From Aedes albopictus (taxonomy: Eukaryota > Arthropoda > Insecta > Diptera > Culicidae), in NCBI RefSeq assembly GCF_035046485.1, contig NC_085136.1, forward strand, positions 221,096,853 through 221,160,852: a stretch of DNA of 64,000 nt. Direction: 5' to 3'. Below, piece after piece: positions 37,741-49,833 of the stretch (position 1 is the first letter of the stretch; every line of letters begins with the position of its first letter). The position numbers were made by a program, and so were the translations under genes. Below the pieces are notes generated by a model. The model had not been told where the DNA came from. It worked only from the letters and a program-made list of their open reading frames with translations, and searched no databases.

Positions 37741-39518
37741 GCAACAAATTCTTGTTTGATCCGATGTGTTATGTACAATGAAACAAAGAAGAGAGATACT
37801 AAGAAAGTTTTTTTTTCAAGAGATTAGATTTCCTTTCAAGACGCCCCCGTTCAGCAAACAGTAAAATATAATATAATAAACCGAGTGGTTTTCACATTTG
37901 CGTTAACAGGTGATGCGGGTCAACCGACATGACCGACCACACCATACGTACCGAGGAGACGACCATGGGCCCCGGTTCACATCGAGATTGGGATTTAATT
38001 CACGTATCGTGCTAGTGTGAGACTGCGGCAGCGGAAGCCCGACACCGCCGAGGAAGGAGATTTGCTAAAAACAACGACCACAAAAACGACACGGGCGCGT
38101 TTAAGACCGATGACGGCGAACACGAAACGACCATATCGTCTAGGAGAGGGAGGTTTCCAGCGGTTGTGGAAGAAAGGTAATTAAATCGAGCGGAGTACCT
38201 AGTTCTTTCTGAGAACATACGACGCTGTAAGAATTGTATGGTATAATAAAAAGTAAACTTTTGTATTTCTTTGATATGGATTAAACATTTCCTTATTTGT
38301 TTCTTCGGAGAACCAATCAATCACAAGTCAGTGGGCTCTCATGTTTTCTTGAATTAGATTTAAATAGTAATAGTTTTGGCACGTACCATGATACCTAAAA
38401 AATGATTTTCGTGTCATAAGTTCAGAAACCTGGTCATTTGGTGTAATACATCATGGTAAAATAAAAAGACAAATGAATCACCATCGAATGTTTCTGTGCA
38501 TTCCATAGATTCATGGATACAAATTTACAATGACTTCTTCGAAGAATACATTCAAGCTAGCCTACAGATATTTAACTAAAGAAACCACGCGATCCATTTT
38601 CACATTCCAACCTTTTCTCATACGGCGGCGAGCGACAACCGTGTTCGTGACGACCTATGTGTAGGCAAAATTATTACAAGATTATGACCCAGTTGGCCGT
38701 CCTACATAGGTACGGAACATACTTGAACGGTTGGGTGCTGCTGCCGCTGGTGCTGGCTCGAGTATGACATTCTGTGGCACTTTGTCACTTGGCTCGGGTT
38801 CTACAAGTGCTTTACAGTTGCACGCTATAATTGCCCGACCAACTGGAGCCATGACGATGATGATGACGATGCGATAAAAGTTATGCTATTCATTCGAAAG
38901 ATTTAGCATTTTGTCATTAGCACGAAAAGATTCCAGGTGAATCAGATAAAAAAAATGTGGAAAGGTATTTCTGTGGCGTTGGGAAATATCAAGATTGTAT
39001 CTTTTTGTCACACGATTTATCCAGCATATCTGGTTGAGCATTAATGCATTACTGATGTAAAAATAAAGGACGTATCAATGATAAAAAAACATCACCAATA
39101 GAAAAAAAAAAACCTTAAACTTCAGATCATAAATCAAGTCACGCTAAGATTTGACCGCTTTCGTTCATTGATTTATGATTTTATTTATCTGATTCTAGAT
39201 TAATTAACTTGATGAACTTCATCAAGTTCTATGTATGTATGCAAAAATGAAACCTACTCATGAATAACTGAGATACAAAAACATTTACACTTTGTACTCG
39301 TCTACAAGCGAAGCATGCAATTATTATTCGATAGGTGGCTTTGATCTTTTACAGTGTAATTAAAGTGGTATTTCATTGACTAAATTTTGTGCGTTTCAGG
39401 AACATTGAAACTCAAAACAATAATTTGCCGAAAAACCAGTTCTACCATGGTGAAATCAAAACTGGCTACTCAAGGCTTCCAAATTTATGCGCTATTTGGC
39501 CCTAAGGAAATTACTATA
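37741..39518. other. Long non-coding stretch, possibly single-copy
   Basis: No gene or clear element. AATAAA-like signals near 37876 and 38245 around a GC-richer part (37900-38180) could be an LTR, but no partner copy or primer site was found. Short imperfect GCTGCTGCCGCTGG triplets lie near 38740. Confidence 0.35.
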
Positions 39519-39520
39519 TA

Positions 39521-41512
39521 CAGGGGGTGGCCAAAATATTTGGGATAGGCAACTTTTTTTTATTCTTAATCACTTAACCTTATTTACAGCTCTTTTGTCA
39601 ACTATGGTACTACGTGAGCGATTCCAATTGGATGCTGCACTACCACTTTGTACTGCGCCTAAATGTATTCTATTCTATTCTACTTTATTGAACTGGTTGC
39701 CTTTGTGCTTCTTTCACTCTTTTACCCTGTTCATAGTAGAATGATGAGCACGAGGATGCTCATGTGTGGCTGTAGTTGCTTTTCCAGTACGATTGGGAGT
39801 CCATTATGAGTTGCGGTTCGCCGATATCCAAATTCTGGGTCCGTTAGAGCTATATGCTCCGAAGAGGGTCAGGTGCCAGGCTGCTCTCGGGGGAAAGAGC
39901 AACTGACGAAAAATTGCAAGTGCCAGGGCTGGGTTCGAACCCATGACCATCCGCTTATGAAGCGAACGTGTGGACCACTGCGCCACGGGCCCCGACAACT
40001 TTTTTTTCTCTCAGAAAAAAGTTCAATATGCTGTAACTTTTCATTGAGTGCATCAAAAATTTTCGACTGTTTGTCAACCTAGTATATGTGTATCATTGGT
40101 ACAAATTTGAGCCCGTTTTGTTAATCTTTCGCGAAGCTAGAACCGTTGTCGTAAAACACTATTTTCAGACAGCTTATTTTTGAACTATCATATCTCAGAA
40201 ACCAGTGAACCGAATTGAATGTAATTTTGAACGATTACACTACTTTACAGCATTTTTGAACTCGGTAAGCTGATGATCATTTTTGGTGTAGAATCATGCC
40301 CTGAGTTCGAAAACGCGAAGGAAAAAAATTACAGTAGAGCGGAAATTTTTTCGACTTTCCATACAAGGTTGATGATTTGAAATCGATTTTTGTTCTATTT
40401 TTAAGCAACGTCGCTCACTTCACACATCTCATTCTCCGTAATCAATGCTACGATTGAGCTGAATTTTTTACTGTAACTCGCCTACATATGATATGTCAAA
40501 AAAACGTTGAGAAAAAATTTTTAGATTGTTTTTTTTTTTCTATTGAAATAAACACATTTCTTCACATATTTTTGGAAATTTGGCTAAAATTTAAGGAGAT
40601 CTGACGCAAAACCTGCTTTCAGATGATCGAATGGTATTGTATTCAGCTTTTAATTTATGGAAAAAGATTTGAAATTGGTTGAACAAAACGCAAGATATTA
40701 GAATTTTAGTAAATTCCATATTTTTAAAAGTTGTAAAACTCGATATTGAGCTAAAACTCAAACAGGGCTCTACTAAAAAATTTTTGAAGCACGGTTTCGA
40801 AGTCAGTACTAAATTGTGCTTCAAAAATTTTGGTCGTTGACAGAAGTTCACGACTTTCGTTTTATTTTGTAAGCTAGTGAATATATTAGTGCTTCACAAG
40901 TAATTAAAACATAGGTACTTTTTAAACATTTAAAAAAGTTATCATGGATTGATTTTTTTTCGAAAAAATTTAATTTTTTTAAATCAATGTCATTAAATTT
41001 TAGTTTTGATATCCAAAAAAAAAATTACATCTGCTCTCAAGATATCTCTAATTAGATATATTGGAGCCTGTTTGGATTGAAGGAAGAACACATTTAGTAA
41101 TTTTTGTGTGGTATTGTAAATTTGAAATATTTTCCTCTACATGGATGAAAATGTCAAACCGGTATAACTTTATTCGTCGTGCGATTACAAATATTACATT
41201 TTATAATGTCGCATAAAGTATCAATATATTGTTGATAAACGTTCAAAATTTCATTCGATTCGGTTCTCTGGTCTCTCTCTGGTCTCAGTTCAAAAATTGG
41301 TTGTCTAAAAAATAGTGTTTTACGAGAACGGTTCTAGCTTCGCGAAAGATGAACCAATCGAGCCCAAATTTGTACCAGTGATACATATATAATAGGTTGA
41401 CAAACAGTCAAAATTTGGGAATTTTTGCTGCACTCTATGAAAAGTTACTGCATGTTGAATTTTTTATAGAGAAAAAAAAGTTGCCTATCCCAAACATTTT
41501 GGCCACCCACTG
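39521..41512. mobile_element. Foldback MITE, CAGGGGGTGGCC end, copy 3, with internal insertions
   Basis: The ends CAGGGGGTGGCCAAAATATT and the complement of CAGTGGGTGGCCAAAATGTT are flanked by TA at 39519-39520 and 41513-41514. Arms match copy 2 (22278-23198). The core at 40880-41240 is the reverse complement of the core of copy 2, consistent with insertion in the opposite orientation. A SINE (39562-39994) and an extra segment of about 630 bp (40240-40870) enlarge this copy. Confidence 0.9.
39562..39994 (-). mobile_element. tRNA-derived SINE (Feilai-like)
   Basis: On the minus strand the element starts GGGGCCCGTGGCGCAGTGGT, with a pol III box A (GTGGCGCAGTGG) and box B (GGTTCGAACCC) 40-50 bases apart, as in a tRNA. 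Then come a non-tRNA body and a repetitive TAGAATAGAATAGAAT segment. CAACTTTTTTTT is present on both sides (39550-39561 and 39996-40007), a target duplication within the MITE arm. Feilai and Gecko are the known Aedes tRNA-SINEs; which one this is was not checked. Confidence 0.85.
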
Positions 41513-41599
41513 TATATGCTCCAAGGAAATTACACCACTATTGCGCCTAGCTAAAAATTGTTCCGGGAAAACACCTCCAATCATTATTATTTAACGAAA

Positions 41600-41940
41600 C
41601 TTTTATATAATTATCGCGGAAGGGAAATTTTTGCTTGAACTTCTTTTTTGATTTTAAGAATTCTACTTCAAGGAATTCTCCAGCATTAGCTCCAGGGACA
41701 CCGCCAGAAATTCATTTGGGGATTCTTTGATGATTTATTTGAAAGAAAAAAAACTGGAAGAATTGGAGATTCTTTTTAATGTAAGAATCTCGCGAATTTC
41801 TTAAAATGATTTGAGCAAGAATTTCTCAAAAAAATCTCTTTTAGTATGCATCCATAATGTATTCCTGTCCATAGATTTCAATAAAAAAACTCTCAAGAAT
41901 CTTCAGCGATCCTTTCAGGAACTCCCCAAGAAACTTTCCT
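41600..41940. repeat. Decayed ATTCCTCCAGG-type satellite relic
   Basis: AAGGAATTCTCCAG, GAAATTCATTTGGGGATTC and similar words recur without a strict period. Confidence 0.45.
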
Positions 41941-42030
41941 TGTTTGGGGTATCGTGGGATATTTCTTCGGTATTCTCCTAGATATAAACTTAGGCACTCA
42001 TACAATTGCTTCAACATTTTTTTGTCTAAG

Positions 42031-42487
42031 TGTTGTCAACAGTGGTTCCAACTAGATGTTTTGCTGGGGTATCTTGGCGCGACGCCGTCGTCCACGGTTA
42101 CCATGCCAACGTGCGACTCACGATCAGATATTCAAATCGAAGAAAATTCCCAAACAATCCAGACGCGAGCTTTAAGCAAATTGCTAATTGTAAAATTGAA
42201 TTGTAGGGTTACATTAGTTTGAATAAAGTAATATGAGAAATTATAATTGAAAAAGTGTTTTAATTTAAGGACTAACGTCTTATAATCCCGCTTCAACAGT
42301 GCATCAGAATTTTAGGCGCACAAATCTCAAGAAGCAAGCATCAAACAACAGTTCATTTTATTATTCTGTTCTAGCTTAATATAAGAAGATCAGGTGCGCT
42401 GGTTTTGTTTCAAAGAGATTTGTGGGCTCGAAATCGTGAGAAGGTGCCAACGTCGGCCATTGTGGCGACCATTTTGGGATTCTAACA
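42031..42487. mobile_element. Probable BEL/Pao LTR, 457 bp
   Basis: Begins TGTTGTCAACAGTGGTTCC and ends GGGATTCTAACA, so it has TG...CA boundaries, and includes AATAAAGT near 42223. A BEL/Pao-like gag zinc knuckle lies 380 bp downstream in plus orientation, which supports a 5' LTR. No 3' LTR was found. Boundaries are by eye. Confidence 0.5.
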
Positions 42488-42599
42488 AGTCTGTCCTTAA
42501 GTTACGAGTGAGAATCTCCCGTAACGTTTTAAGCAGTTCAGGTAAGTGCTGACCGAGACCTACCTAAGTAGTCTTTTGGACGCCGCACCGGTTAAAATT

Positions 42600-42725
42600 T
42601 ATATCAGGAATTCCTCCAAAAAATATCACAAATTTCTACAAGGAGTATCCAAAGGTATTTTAAAGGATTCTTGAGACAATCCTCCACGAATTTCTTAGAA
42701 ATTCCTTTAGGGATTCCTTAACCCT
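42600..42725. repeat. Short decayed ATTCCTCC satellite relic
   Basis: GGAATTCCTCC near 42607 and AAATTCCTTTAGGGATTCCT near 42700, lying between the LTR and the gag remnant. Confidence 0.4.
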
Positions 42726-42867
42726 TTGTAGCCGGATTATTTCCAAGCGTTATTATGGAGTTTTTTTCTACGTTTTTCTGCAGCTTTGGTGGTCAATAGC
42801 ATAGAAACGGTTGAATATTATGCAGAATATTTTTTTCTGGATATGACCCACGTTTTCCAAACTGGTA

Positions 42868-43000
42868 GTTGAAGATAAGGAGAAGGAAATTCGTCGTCTT
42901 CAATTGTGTAGAAACTGTCTACGCAAGGGTCACGTGGTACGAGAATGTCCGTCTTCCAGTTCATGTCGCAAATGTAAACATCGTCCTAGGGCATCCAAAC
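42868..43000 (+). pseudogene. BEL/Pao gag zinc-knuckle remnant
   Basis: The translation includes EDKEKEIRRLQLCRNCLRKG, then HVVRECPSSSSCRKC. The first is a CX2CX4HX4C knuckle, followed by a second CxxC typical of BEL/Pao gag. Homology stops where the 150-bp tandem repeats begin. No protease, reverse transcriptase or integrase is present. Confidence 0.65.
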
Positions 43001-43450
43001 TATTCTTGAGTTTAGATCCTAAAGTCTACGGGTGTAACGGTAATTTATTTCATTATACAAAGCTACGATTTGTAATCTACCATGTCCTGTAAGTCTTCTG
43101 GAAGTTCTATGGACAGTATCAGATCAGTCGAAATATCCTAGGTCATCCAAAATGTTCTTGAGTTTAGATCCTAAAGTCTACGAGTGTACCGGTAACTTCT
43201 TTCATTATACGAAGCAACGATTTGTAATCTATCATGTCCAGTAAATCTTCTGAACGATTAATAGACAATATCAGATTAGTCGGGATATTCTAGGTCATCC
43301 AAACAGTTCTTGAGTTTAGATCCTAAAGTCTGCAGGTGTAACGGTAACTTCTTTCATTTTACAAAGCAACGATTAATCTATCATGTCCAGTAAGTCTTCT
43401 GAAAGTTAAATTGACAGTATCAGATCAGTCGGGATATCCTAGGTCATCTT
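42985..43450. repeat. Tandem repeat, about 150-bp unit, three copies
   Basis: CCTAGGKCATCCAAAC-type starts at about 42985, 43137, 43289 and a last partial at 43438. Each unit has TTCTTGAGTTTAGATCCTAA, CGGTAACTTCTTTCATTATA-like and ATCATGTCCAGTAA segments, with about 10-15 percent difference by eye. Confidence 0.88.
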
Positions 43451-43454
43451 AGTG

Positions 43455-43515
43455 TCTACGGGTTCGACGTTTCGGTCCGTTTGGGGCCTTCTTCTGGGAC
43501 TCGAAACGTCGGATA
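43455..43515 (-). ncRNA. Hammerhead-ribozyme-like motif, degenerate
   Basis: The minus strand reads AGAAGAAGGCCCCAAACGG, then ACCGAAACGTCG. GGCCCC...GGACC fits stem II, and CGAAAC followed by GTC fits the conserved core of Penelope-type minimal hammerheads. The CUGAUGA box is altered (AGAAGAA), so cleavage is unlikely. The plus strand also has CGAAACGTCGG at 43503-43513, forming an inverted repeat with the first motif. Confidence 0.45.
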
Positions 43516-43974
43516 AGATAAAATTACAGTATTTTTATTTTTGCCAAGACTGTAAAGCAATCTTCCTTGAATAAAAATCCAACAGTCCCAAGCCCATAAT
43601 ATCCCAAAAATATATAACAACGCTTATTGTTCCTCTAACTACTTTTGTAAGTACAGTGAATTATGTAACACTACTTCACATAGTGGCAAAAGCTATAATC
43701 ACAAGTGTAGACCTGAAGCTATGGTCTCCGGAGTAATGTTGTTGATTTGGAATATCTCAAAACTATCTTGAAATGACTCATGATTTGCCAGAGGGATTAC
43801 AGATTACAATTTAAAGTTCATTGTGAGAATAAATACTGTTACTATCAAGAGCTGAGCTTCGTTTGGAGATAGTTTGGACGACCCTCAATATCCTAAAGGT
43901 TCATAATAATATATGATAAACTTCAGGTTACCGAGCAGAAGGATATACCTTACAAATATCATGTAAAGAATAAA

Positions 43975-44917
43975 ACCTGTATCCGCTATAATCGGGACAC
44001 AGAAGAACGGCTGTAACTCTGTAATGAATCGATAAAATTGGCCAAATAATTGACTGAAAACTCCTTGGTGTATGTTCATTATTTGTGCAAAATTTTATAA
44101 AAATCAATTCACTACTTTTGACTGTGGATGAAAAACAAACAGACGTGGTTTTAAGCATTTTGTACAATCATGACCAATTTTCATTCACATAATAGATAAT
44201 TATTTTACACTACAGTTGAAAGTTTTGTGATGATAATAATGAAATTTCGTTGGCAGTTATAATACTTATAGAGATAATTTTTTGCAAAATTTCAACAACT
44301 TTAATCAATTGGTTCGAAAGCTACCGGTGTTGATAGGGGTGAGTGTTAGTGAAAATTTTTCGTGTTTTTCATGTGCGATGTTTGCCTATTCATAACTTTT
44401 GAATTTCTCTGCCAATTTTCATGAAATTTTCACAGAAGGTAGTTGATTATGTGTATATTATGCCTGCAAAATTTGATGATTATTGGTATAATACTTTAAA
44501 TAGTACAATCGAAACAATAAAGGGTGCTGACTAATTGCTGTCGGAGGGGCTAAAATCACGTTCAGTCCCAATACATGTGTCGACTATAAAATTGTTGATA
44601 GTGTATCGATTTTCTTGAAATTTTGCCTATGCAACAGTTGTGGATTGAGAGGTTTGTGTTCAAAATTGCAGCCATTTCCTTTGCCAAATTAAAAAGTTAC
44701 AGCACTGAAAAGCAAAACTAGGGGCTGTACAAAATTCAATGGCTGACATTCTACTCTTTCATTGCTACAACAAAAAGTACTGCACCGATTCACTTGAAAT
44801 TTTGTAGGTAAAATGAACACATCTTAAGATGTTATTAGCCCAAATTTGAACAATTTTAATTTATCTATTGCAGAGTTACAGCTGTATTTCTGTGTCCCGA
44901 TTATTGCGGATACAGGC
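43975..44917. mobile_element. MITE, CCTGTATCCGC ends, 943 bp
   Basis: CCTGTATCCGCTATAATCGG continuing into GACACAGAAG is matched in inverted orientation by the right end at 44889-44917, and the similarity extends through GCTGTAACTCTG. The interior is AT-rich and non-coding. The target duplication is not clear. It splits the 300-bp tandem array. Confidence 0.8.
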
Positions 44918-45075
44918 TTTAACCTGTGCTCTAATATTTAAAATTGTTATTATTTTATTATTCTATAAAATGCTATTAGAACATCACAATAACAATTGTA
45001 GGTATTTAAGCAGAGTTTGGTATTGATGTGGTATTTGTTGATTAAGCAGTGAAATAACTGAATAGCATGGTTTGG

Positions 45076-46399
45076 TACCGTCTATGGGGGTGACAATGGG
45101 TCTGGGGGTGAGATTGGGTCAAAACGGAGAAACATAAAATTTGAAATAGCTCATCAACTATCGCTAATTTATATTGAAAACTTTATATTATTTCAAAGAG
45201 GAGATGTTTTTACACGCCATGATGCAGAATAAGATGTTTAGCAATAATCGTTTTTTGTTAAATTTGTGGCTAAACTTATACGAAGAAACTACTGGTAAAT
45301 CACTCTGAAAAAATTTCTCCTTCGTAATGTTTAACACAAGTACCTAACCATAAATTTTCTTATAAGTGATTAGCTGTAGGTATTACCTGATTGATGAAAT
45401 GAAAAAAGCAGGATGTCATTACTCTTTTTATTTAAAAATTCAATATTCTTGACTCTATATCTAAATATTAAGAACCGGGGTGAGATTGGGTCAAGCAAGT
45501 TATCGAGTGCACATAACTTTACTAAACATTCAACTTGTTATCCAGTCTCCATTTGACGTTAGAGTGGTGCCATGTTTACCGTGTCTTCATAAAAGCACGC
45601 TTTCTTTCGAAAATATGTCGAGAAGTGTCAAACGAATGTGTTAATACGTTTAGTGCCAAAAACCATTTATAACAATACACCCATGCATTTGGACAGCTCC
45701 TCTAATCATCAGCTAATCTTTAGAGTACTGCAATATCGTAAGCTCACAAAATAGACTTAATAGCGTTCCTCTATCTCGAGATGGAGTGATTTGCTTTAGC
45801 AATATAGAGGCCAATGATCATGTACATAAGAGTTTATAACGGAGGGTTTGGTTAAACATTTCTTATGCAGTTTACTAAAACAATCAATCTTTCAATGCGC
45901 CCTCCCTCATTGTAATCCCCCCTCCTCTCATGAAGGTTGAAACTCTAAATGAGGATGATTATGATGGCTAAAAATGGCGATACAGCATACAAACGTTATT
46001 TTATCAAATTTCAGCCAATTTTTCGGTTGTATTAGGCCTTTTGGGTGGATTAATCATCTTTTAAAATTATCTAAATATTTATTCGTTATGATAACATTGG
46101 GTTTTAAGTAGAGTTACTAGATATGATCAATAAAATTAACTTATATTCTCAGATAGACGATTTCGAATACTTTGACCCATTCTCACCCCCTCTAAGGGGT
46201 GAGATTGGGTCAATTTTCAATCATTTGTAGTTTAGTAAGCAACTCATATAACGTCATACTTTCTTGCTAAACTATCATTACCACAAAGAAGAGTATACAT
46301 ACCAAATAAAAAGTTATTCCGACTTCAACTGCATTTGTTATTTAACAAGCAATCTTTGAGTATCCTTTTTTGACCCATTCTAACCCCCAACGACGGTAT
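45076..46399. mobile_element. Composite MITE, TACCGTC...GGGGGTGA ends
   Basis: The ends TACCGTCTATGGGGGTGACA and the complement of TACCGTCGTTGGGGGTTAGA are inverted. A GGGGTGAGATTGGGTCAA motif also occurs internally at 45478, and head-to-head around 46172-46216, where GACCCATTCTCACCCC meets GGGGTGAGATTGGGTC. This suggests two fused or nested related elements. No transposase is encoded. Confidence 0.75.
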
Positions 46400-46419
46400 A
46401 CTAATGGTATTACATCATG

Positions 46420-46697
46420 GAGCTATCGAACAGATGAACAATTTTATAACAATACATCTTATTGCTTTGTTATACAATACCTTTTGGATAACAAAGACAG
46501 CACTCTAAATTTGAGGTATGCATTCATTATTGAAATAACATGACTTGTTATTTTCTAGGCGTTATTCATACAAAGTTATGATATTCGTGTTTGGTATTTT
46601 GCCTCTTATGTCTACCTAATAAAGGGCATACTGAGGTATGATAGTATTTAAGATTAATACCTTGATATGTTATTCAGTTGCTATTTTTTTCTGCTCG
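46420..46697. mobile_element. Fragment of the CTGCTCGGG-ended element
   Basis: AT-rich sequence with many GTTATT/AATAAC words ending TTCTGCTCG. This matches the right end of the large element at 56905-60211. The left end is missing. Confidence 0.45.
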
Positions 46698-47600
46698 TAT
46701 GGTCCAGTCACCACAATTTATTATGAAACGTTACTCAGTATGGCGTATATAGCTGATGTTACAAGAATAGACCTAAAGTTCTGAACTCAAAGATAGTTTG
46801 GCAAAAATTGCATTTGAGACTTCAAGAGCTTCACGGATCTCAGCAGATTATGCTATGCTATTATTTATGGTGAAAACACATAATTTTTCTTGTAGATTTG
46901 AAAGACTTCATTATAGAACAGTTTGGACGCACCTGAATGTCCCAAAGGTTTATAATATAAAAAGTAAACTTCAGATTGGTCCAGTAACCACGGTTAAATA
47001 TACAACGTTGCTCAGTATAACAGATATGACTGTTGTTACGAGTGTAGACCTGAAGTCCTGAACTCCAAAGATATTCGGCTGACCTGGAATATCCCTGTAG
47101 TGTCTATAAATGACATTTGAAATTTTAAAAGCCTCGCGTATCCCAGAAGATTGTGCAATACTATTATTTTTGGCGAAGACACATAAAGTTATTCTTGTAG
47201 ATTTGAAAAACTTCATTATATAATAGTTTGGTCGACCCTGAATGTCCTAAAGGTTTATAATGAGCTAGTAGTCTTCAGATTGCTCCAGTGACGACGGTTG
47301 ATTATGCAGCGTTACTCAGTACAACCGATATGCCTACTGTTACGAGTGTAGACCTGAAGTTCGACACTCCAAGGTTGTTTGGCTGACCTGGAATATCCCT
47401 GTAGTGTCAATAAATGACATTGTAGATGTCAAGAGCTTCACGGATCCTAGTAGGTTATGTAATGATATTATTTGAGGCGAAAACGCATAAAATTATTCTT
47501 GTAGATTTGAAGGACTTCACTATAGGACAGTTTGAAACACCTAGCACATCCCAGAATATGAAACATCTTTTGCTATTCTTCACGAAGGCTAAATTAATAC

Positions 47601-47885
47601 ATATAAACGTAACCCACATCCAAGTTTAGCTTTTAGACCAACTGGTATGTCAATTGTTTCATTTTTCCAAATTTCATGGTGTTCAGGATGTTCTAGGTTA
47701 TCAATGAAATCTCAAATACAAATATTCCCATTTTTCCCCAATAGAGGACTCAATTTGCAGCAACTTTTCCGAAGACAGTATTCTGTTTTGTTGAATGGTC
47801 GAATTTATACAGCCGTTTCTATGTTGGGGTCATACATATATGACCCCTCTGATTCCAAAGAGTTCAATAATGCTGCAGTTATGTT
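47601..47885. other. Non-coding stretch
   Basis: ATATGACCCC near 47838 and unremarkable short open frames; nothing recognised. Confidence 0.4.
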
Positions 47886-48895
47886 TAACCAAAATTAGGG
47901 AAAACTTTTTAAAAAAAATCCCTGTAGGAATATCTAAACAAATCCTGCGGGGATCTGGGAAGAATATCAGAAGCAATATCTGTGGGGTTCATGCAGAAGT
48001 TTTAAGAATAATTTAAGAAAATGTCCATGGAAGAACTTTTGAAGAAATTCCTTGCTGACATCCTTTAAATAATTTCTAGAACTCCGAGGCAGTTTCTGGA
48101 GATAAACAAAGTCTCGTAAAAGGAATTTCAGAAGGATTCCTGAAAGCAACGTTGAAGAAATTTTGAAAAAATCTTGAATGGAATCTCTGTAGAAATCTTA
48201 GGGAGTACTTTCGAATGAAGCTCCGGAGGATCATCCGATGAAATTCCAGGGAAATTCTTGAAGGAGTTTAAGGCGAAATTTCTTAAGAACTTAATGGATT
48301 CCTAGAAAACATATTCAATAATTTATAGGTAAATACACTCCTGGAGAAATCCTATAATAAAACTACAGAAGGATTTTTTGAAAGAATTCTTGAGGGATTT
48401 CAATTTCCAAAAATTTCTTCAAAAAATCTCTTGATACACTTCTAAAGGAATTTCCGTGGAAATTCCTAGGGAATATTTTTTAACCAATTCCTTCAAATGA
48501 AGGAATATTAGGAGAAATCTCTGAAGGAATCGATGTACATATGAGCTCCTGCAGGAATCGCTGGCGGAGTTCTTGCTTCACTTCCCAAAAGAAGCAACGC
48601 AAGAATCTCTGGGGGAATTCCTGCAGGATTCATTAGGGAATTTTGTATGGAATTAATTGAGTAATTACTGAAGAAATATCTGGTTGATTTCCTGAAGAAA
48701 TACCTGAACGAATTTCTTAAGGAAACCACTGCAATAATTTATTTAAGAATCTTTGAAAGAATTTTCAAAGCAACCCACTGGAGAAATTTCCAATGATTTT
48801 TTTCAAACAAATCCCTGGAAGGATTTCGGAGTAATTCCTTGTAGAGTTTTAGAAGGAACCCATAGAAATTTTCCTTTAATAATTCTTGGAAATTA
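47886..48895. repeat. Decayed ATTCCTCCAGG-type satellite, minus orientation
   Basis: Words such as GAAATTCCTTGCTG, GAATTTCAGAAGGATTCCTG, GGAGAAATCCT, GGGGGAATTCCTGCAGG and CCCTGGAAGG recur. The orientation is the reverse of the array at 60790-64000. Old and diverged; short frames here are artefacts. Confidence 0.65.
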
Positions 48896-49833
48896 TAGAT
48901 TCGGGGAGACAATGCTCGTATTCTTTACGACTTGTGCCATGATGAGTGAAAGCAAATCTGCGTCAGTTATCAGCACATGGTCGGTGGTGTGCAATCGTAT
49001 GTATGTGTGATGTGATACCAAGAAAGCAAGGTTATTTCCCATCACTTTGGGTGCCAAACACGTGTAAAGTGCGATTAATTTCAATTCGCTCCCCCTGTTC
49101 CGAGAAGGCACAGCGCTGCTGTTGGATGACAAACAAATGCGTCCTGACTCTTGAATGGGTTTCATCACGAAATAAAAGCGACAATATAACCACCAGTCGG
49201 TTGCTACTTATAACGCCTGCAGGATAGCATTGAGTAGGTGCTATGTGGGTTGCGGGACGGCAAGCGAAGCTCATGATTCTGGGTAATTATTTTCATATAC
49301 AGCCCCACACATTCGAAGATCGGCTTTCATCAGAAAATAATTGTAAGCGAGGGTGGGCTCAGGCTGTAGAAGGTGGGATTCATTCTATTGAAACTTTGGC
49401 ATTGGAACCCTCTGGTGAACCGTGTAGCTGCGAAATAAATCAATATGCATGTAATAACAAAGGCAAATAAAGCTTACAGCCAACCAACGCTGTCGGCAAT
49501 TTTGGTGGGGTTAGCATGGCACTTGTGGGGTTATTGTGATGAAGTGGCTCTCATTTTCGGTGACATTGTGCATGGCCGTTATTCGGTCGCCATCGTCGTC
49601 GTCGGGTTGATTACTAATGATCAGAAACTAGGTCATAGGGATCCATATTAGAATATATACTGGTCCTTTGAGTAAACGTGTGTCTATCATGTTAGATTTT
49701 TGGATAGTTTGGACGTATTGAAGAGCGCACACATGGTTTTTGTGCAATACAAAATAGTGAACAATAAATGCGAGGCAAAATAAGGCACGAAAATGGCTGT
49801 ATAACGCATAATACAAACCTTAGTGAGGTCATT
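48896..49833. other. Non-coding or unique stretch
   Basis: No domain-bearing frame. Overlapping frames of 60-90 codons on both strands look random. Confidence 0.4.

Larger units (their letters stand above)
43640..47600. repeat. Diverged tandem repeat, about 300-bp unit, interrupted by MITEs
   Basis: The phrase GGTCCAGTAACCACGGTT-like recurs at about 46697, 46975 and 47279. GTGTAGACCTGAAG recurs at 43707, 47043 and 47346, and CTGAATGTCCTAAAGGTTTA-like at 43885, 46935 and 47236. The leftmost partial unit is separated from the rest by two TA-type MITEs and a further fragment. Non-coding. Confidence 0.75.

Noticed and set aside
37880..38330. Solo LTR candidate
   Set aside because: Polyadenylation-like signals only; no TG...CA boundaries with a target duplication could be fixed.
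40880..41240. Core of MITE copy 3 inverted relative to copy 2, suggesting internal flip
   Set aside because: With similar arms, simple insertion of the whole element in the opposite orientation explains it.
47795..48016. Short open frames over the decayed satellite
   Set aside because: Satellite-derived composition and no domain.
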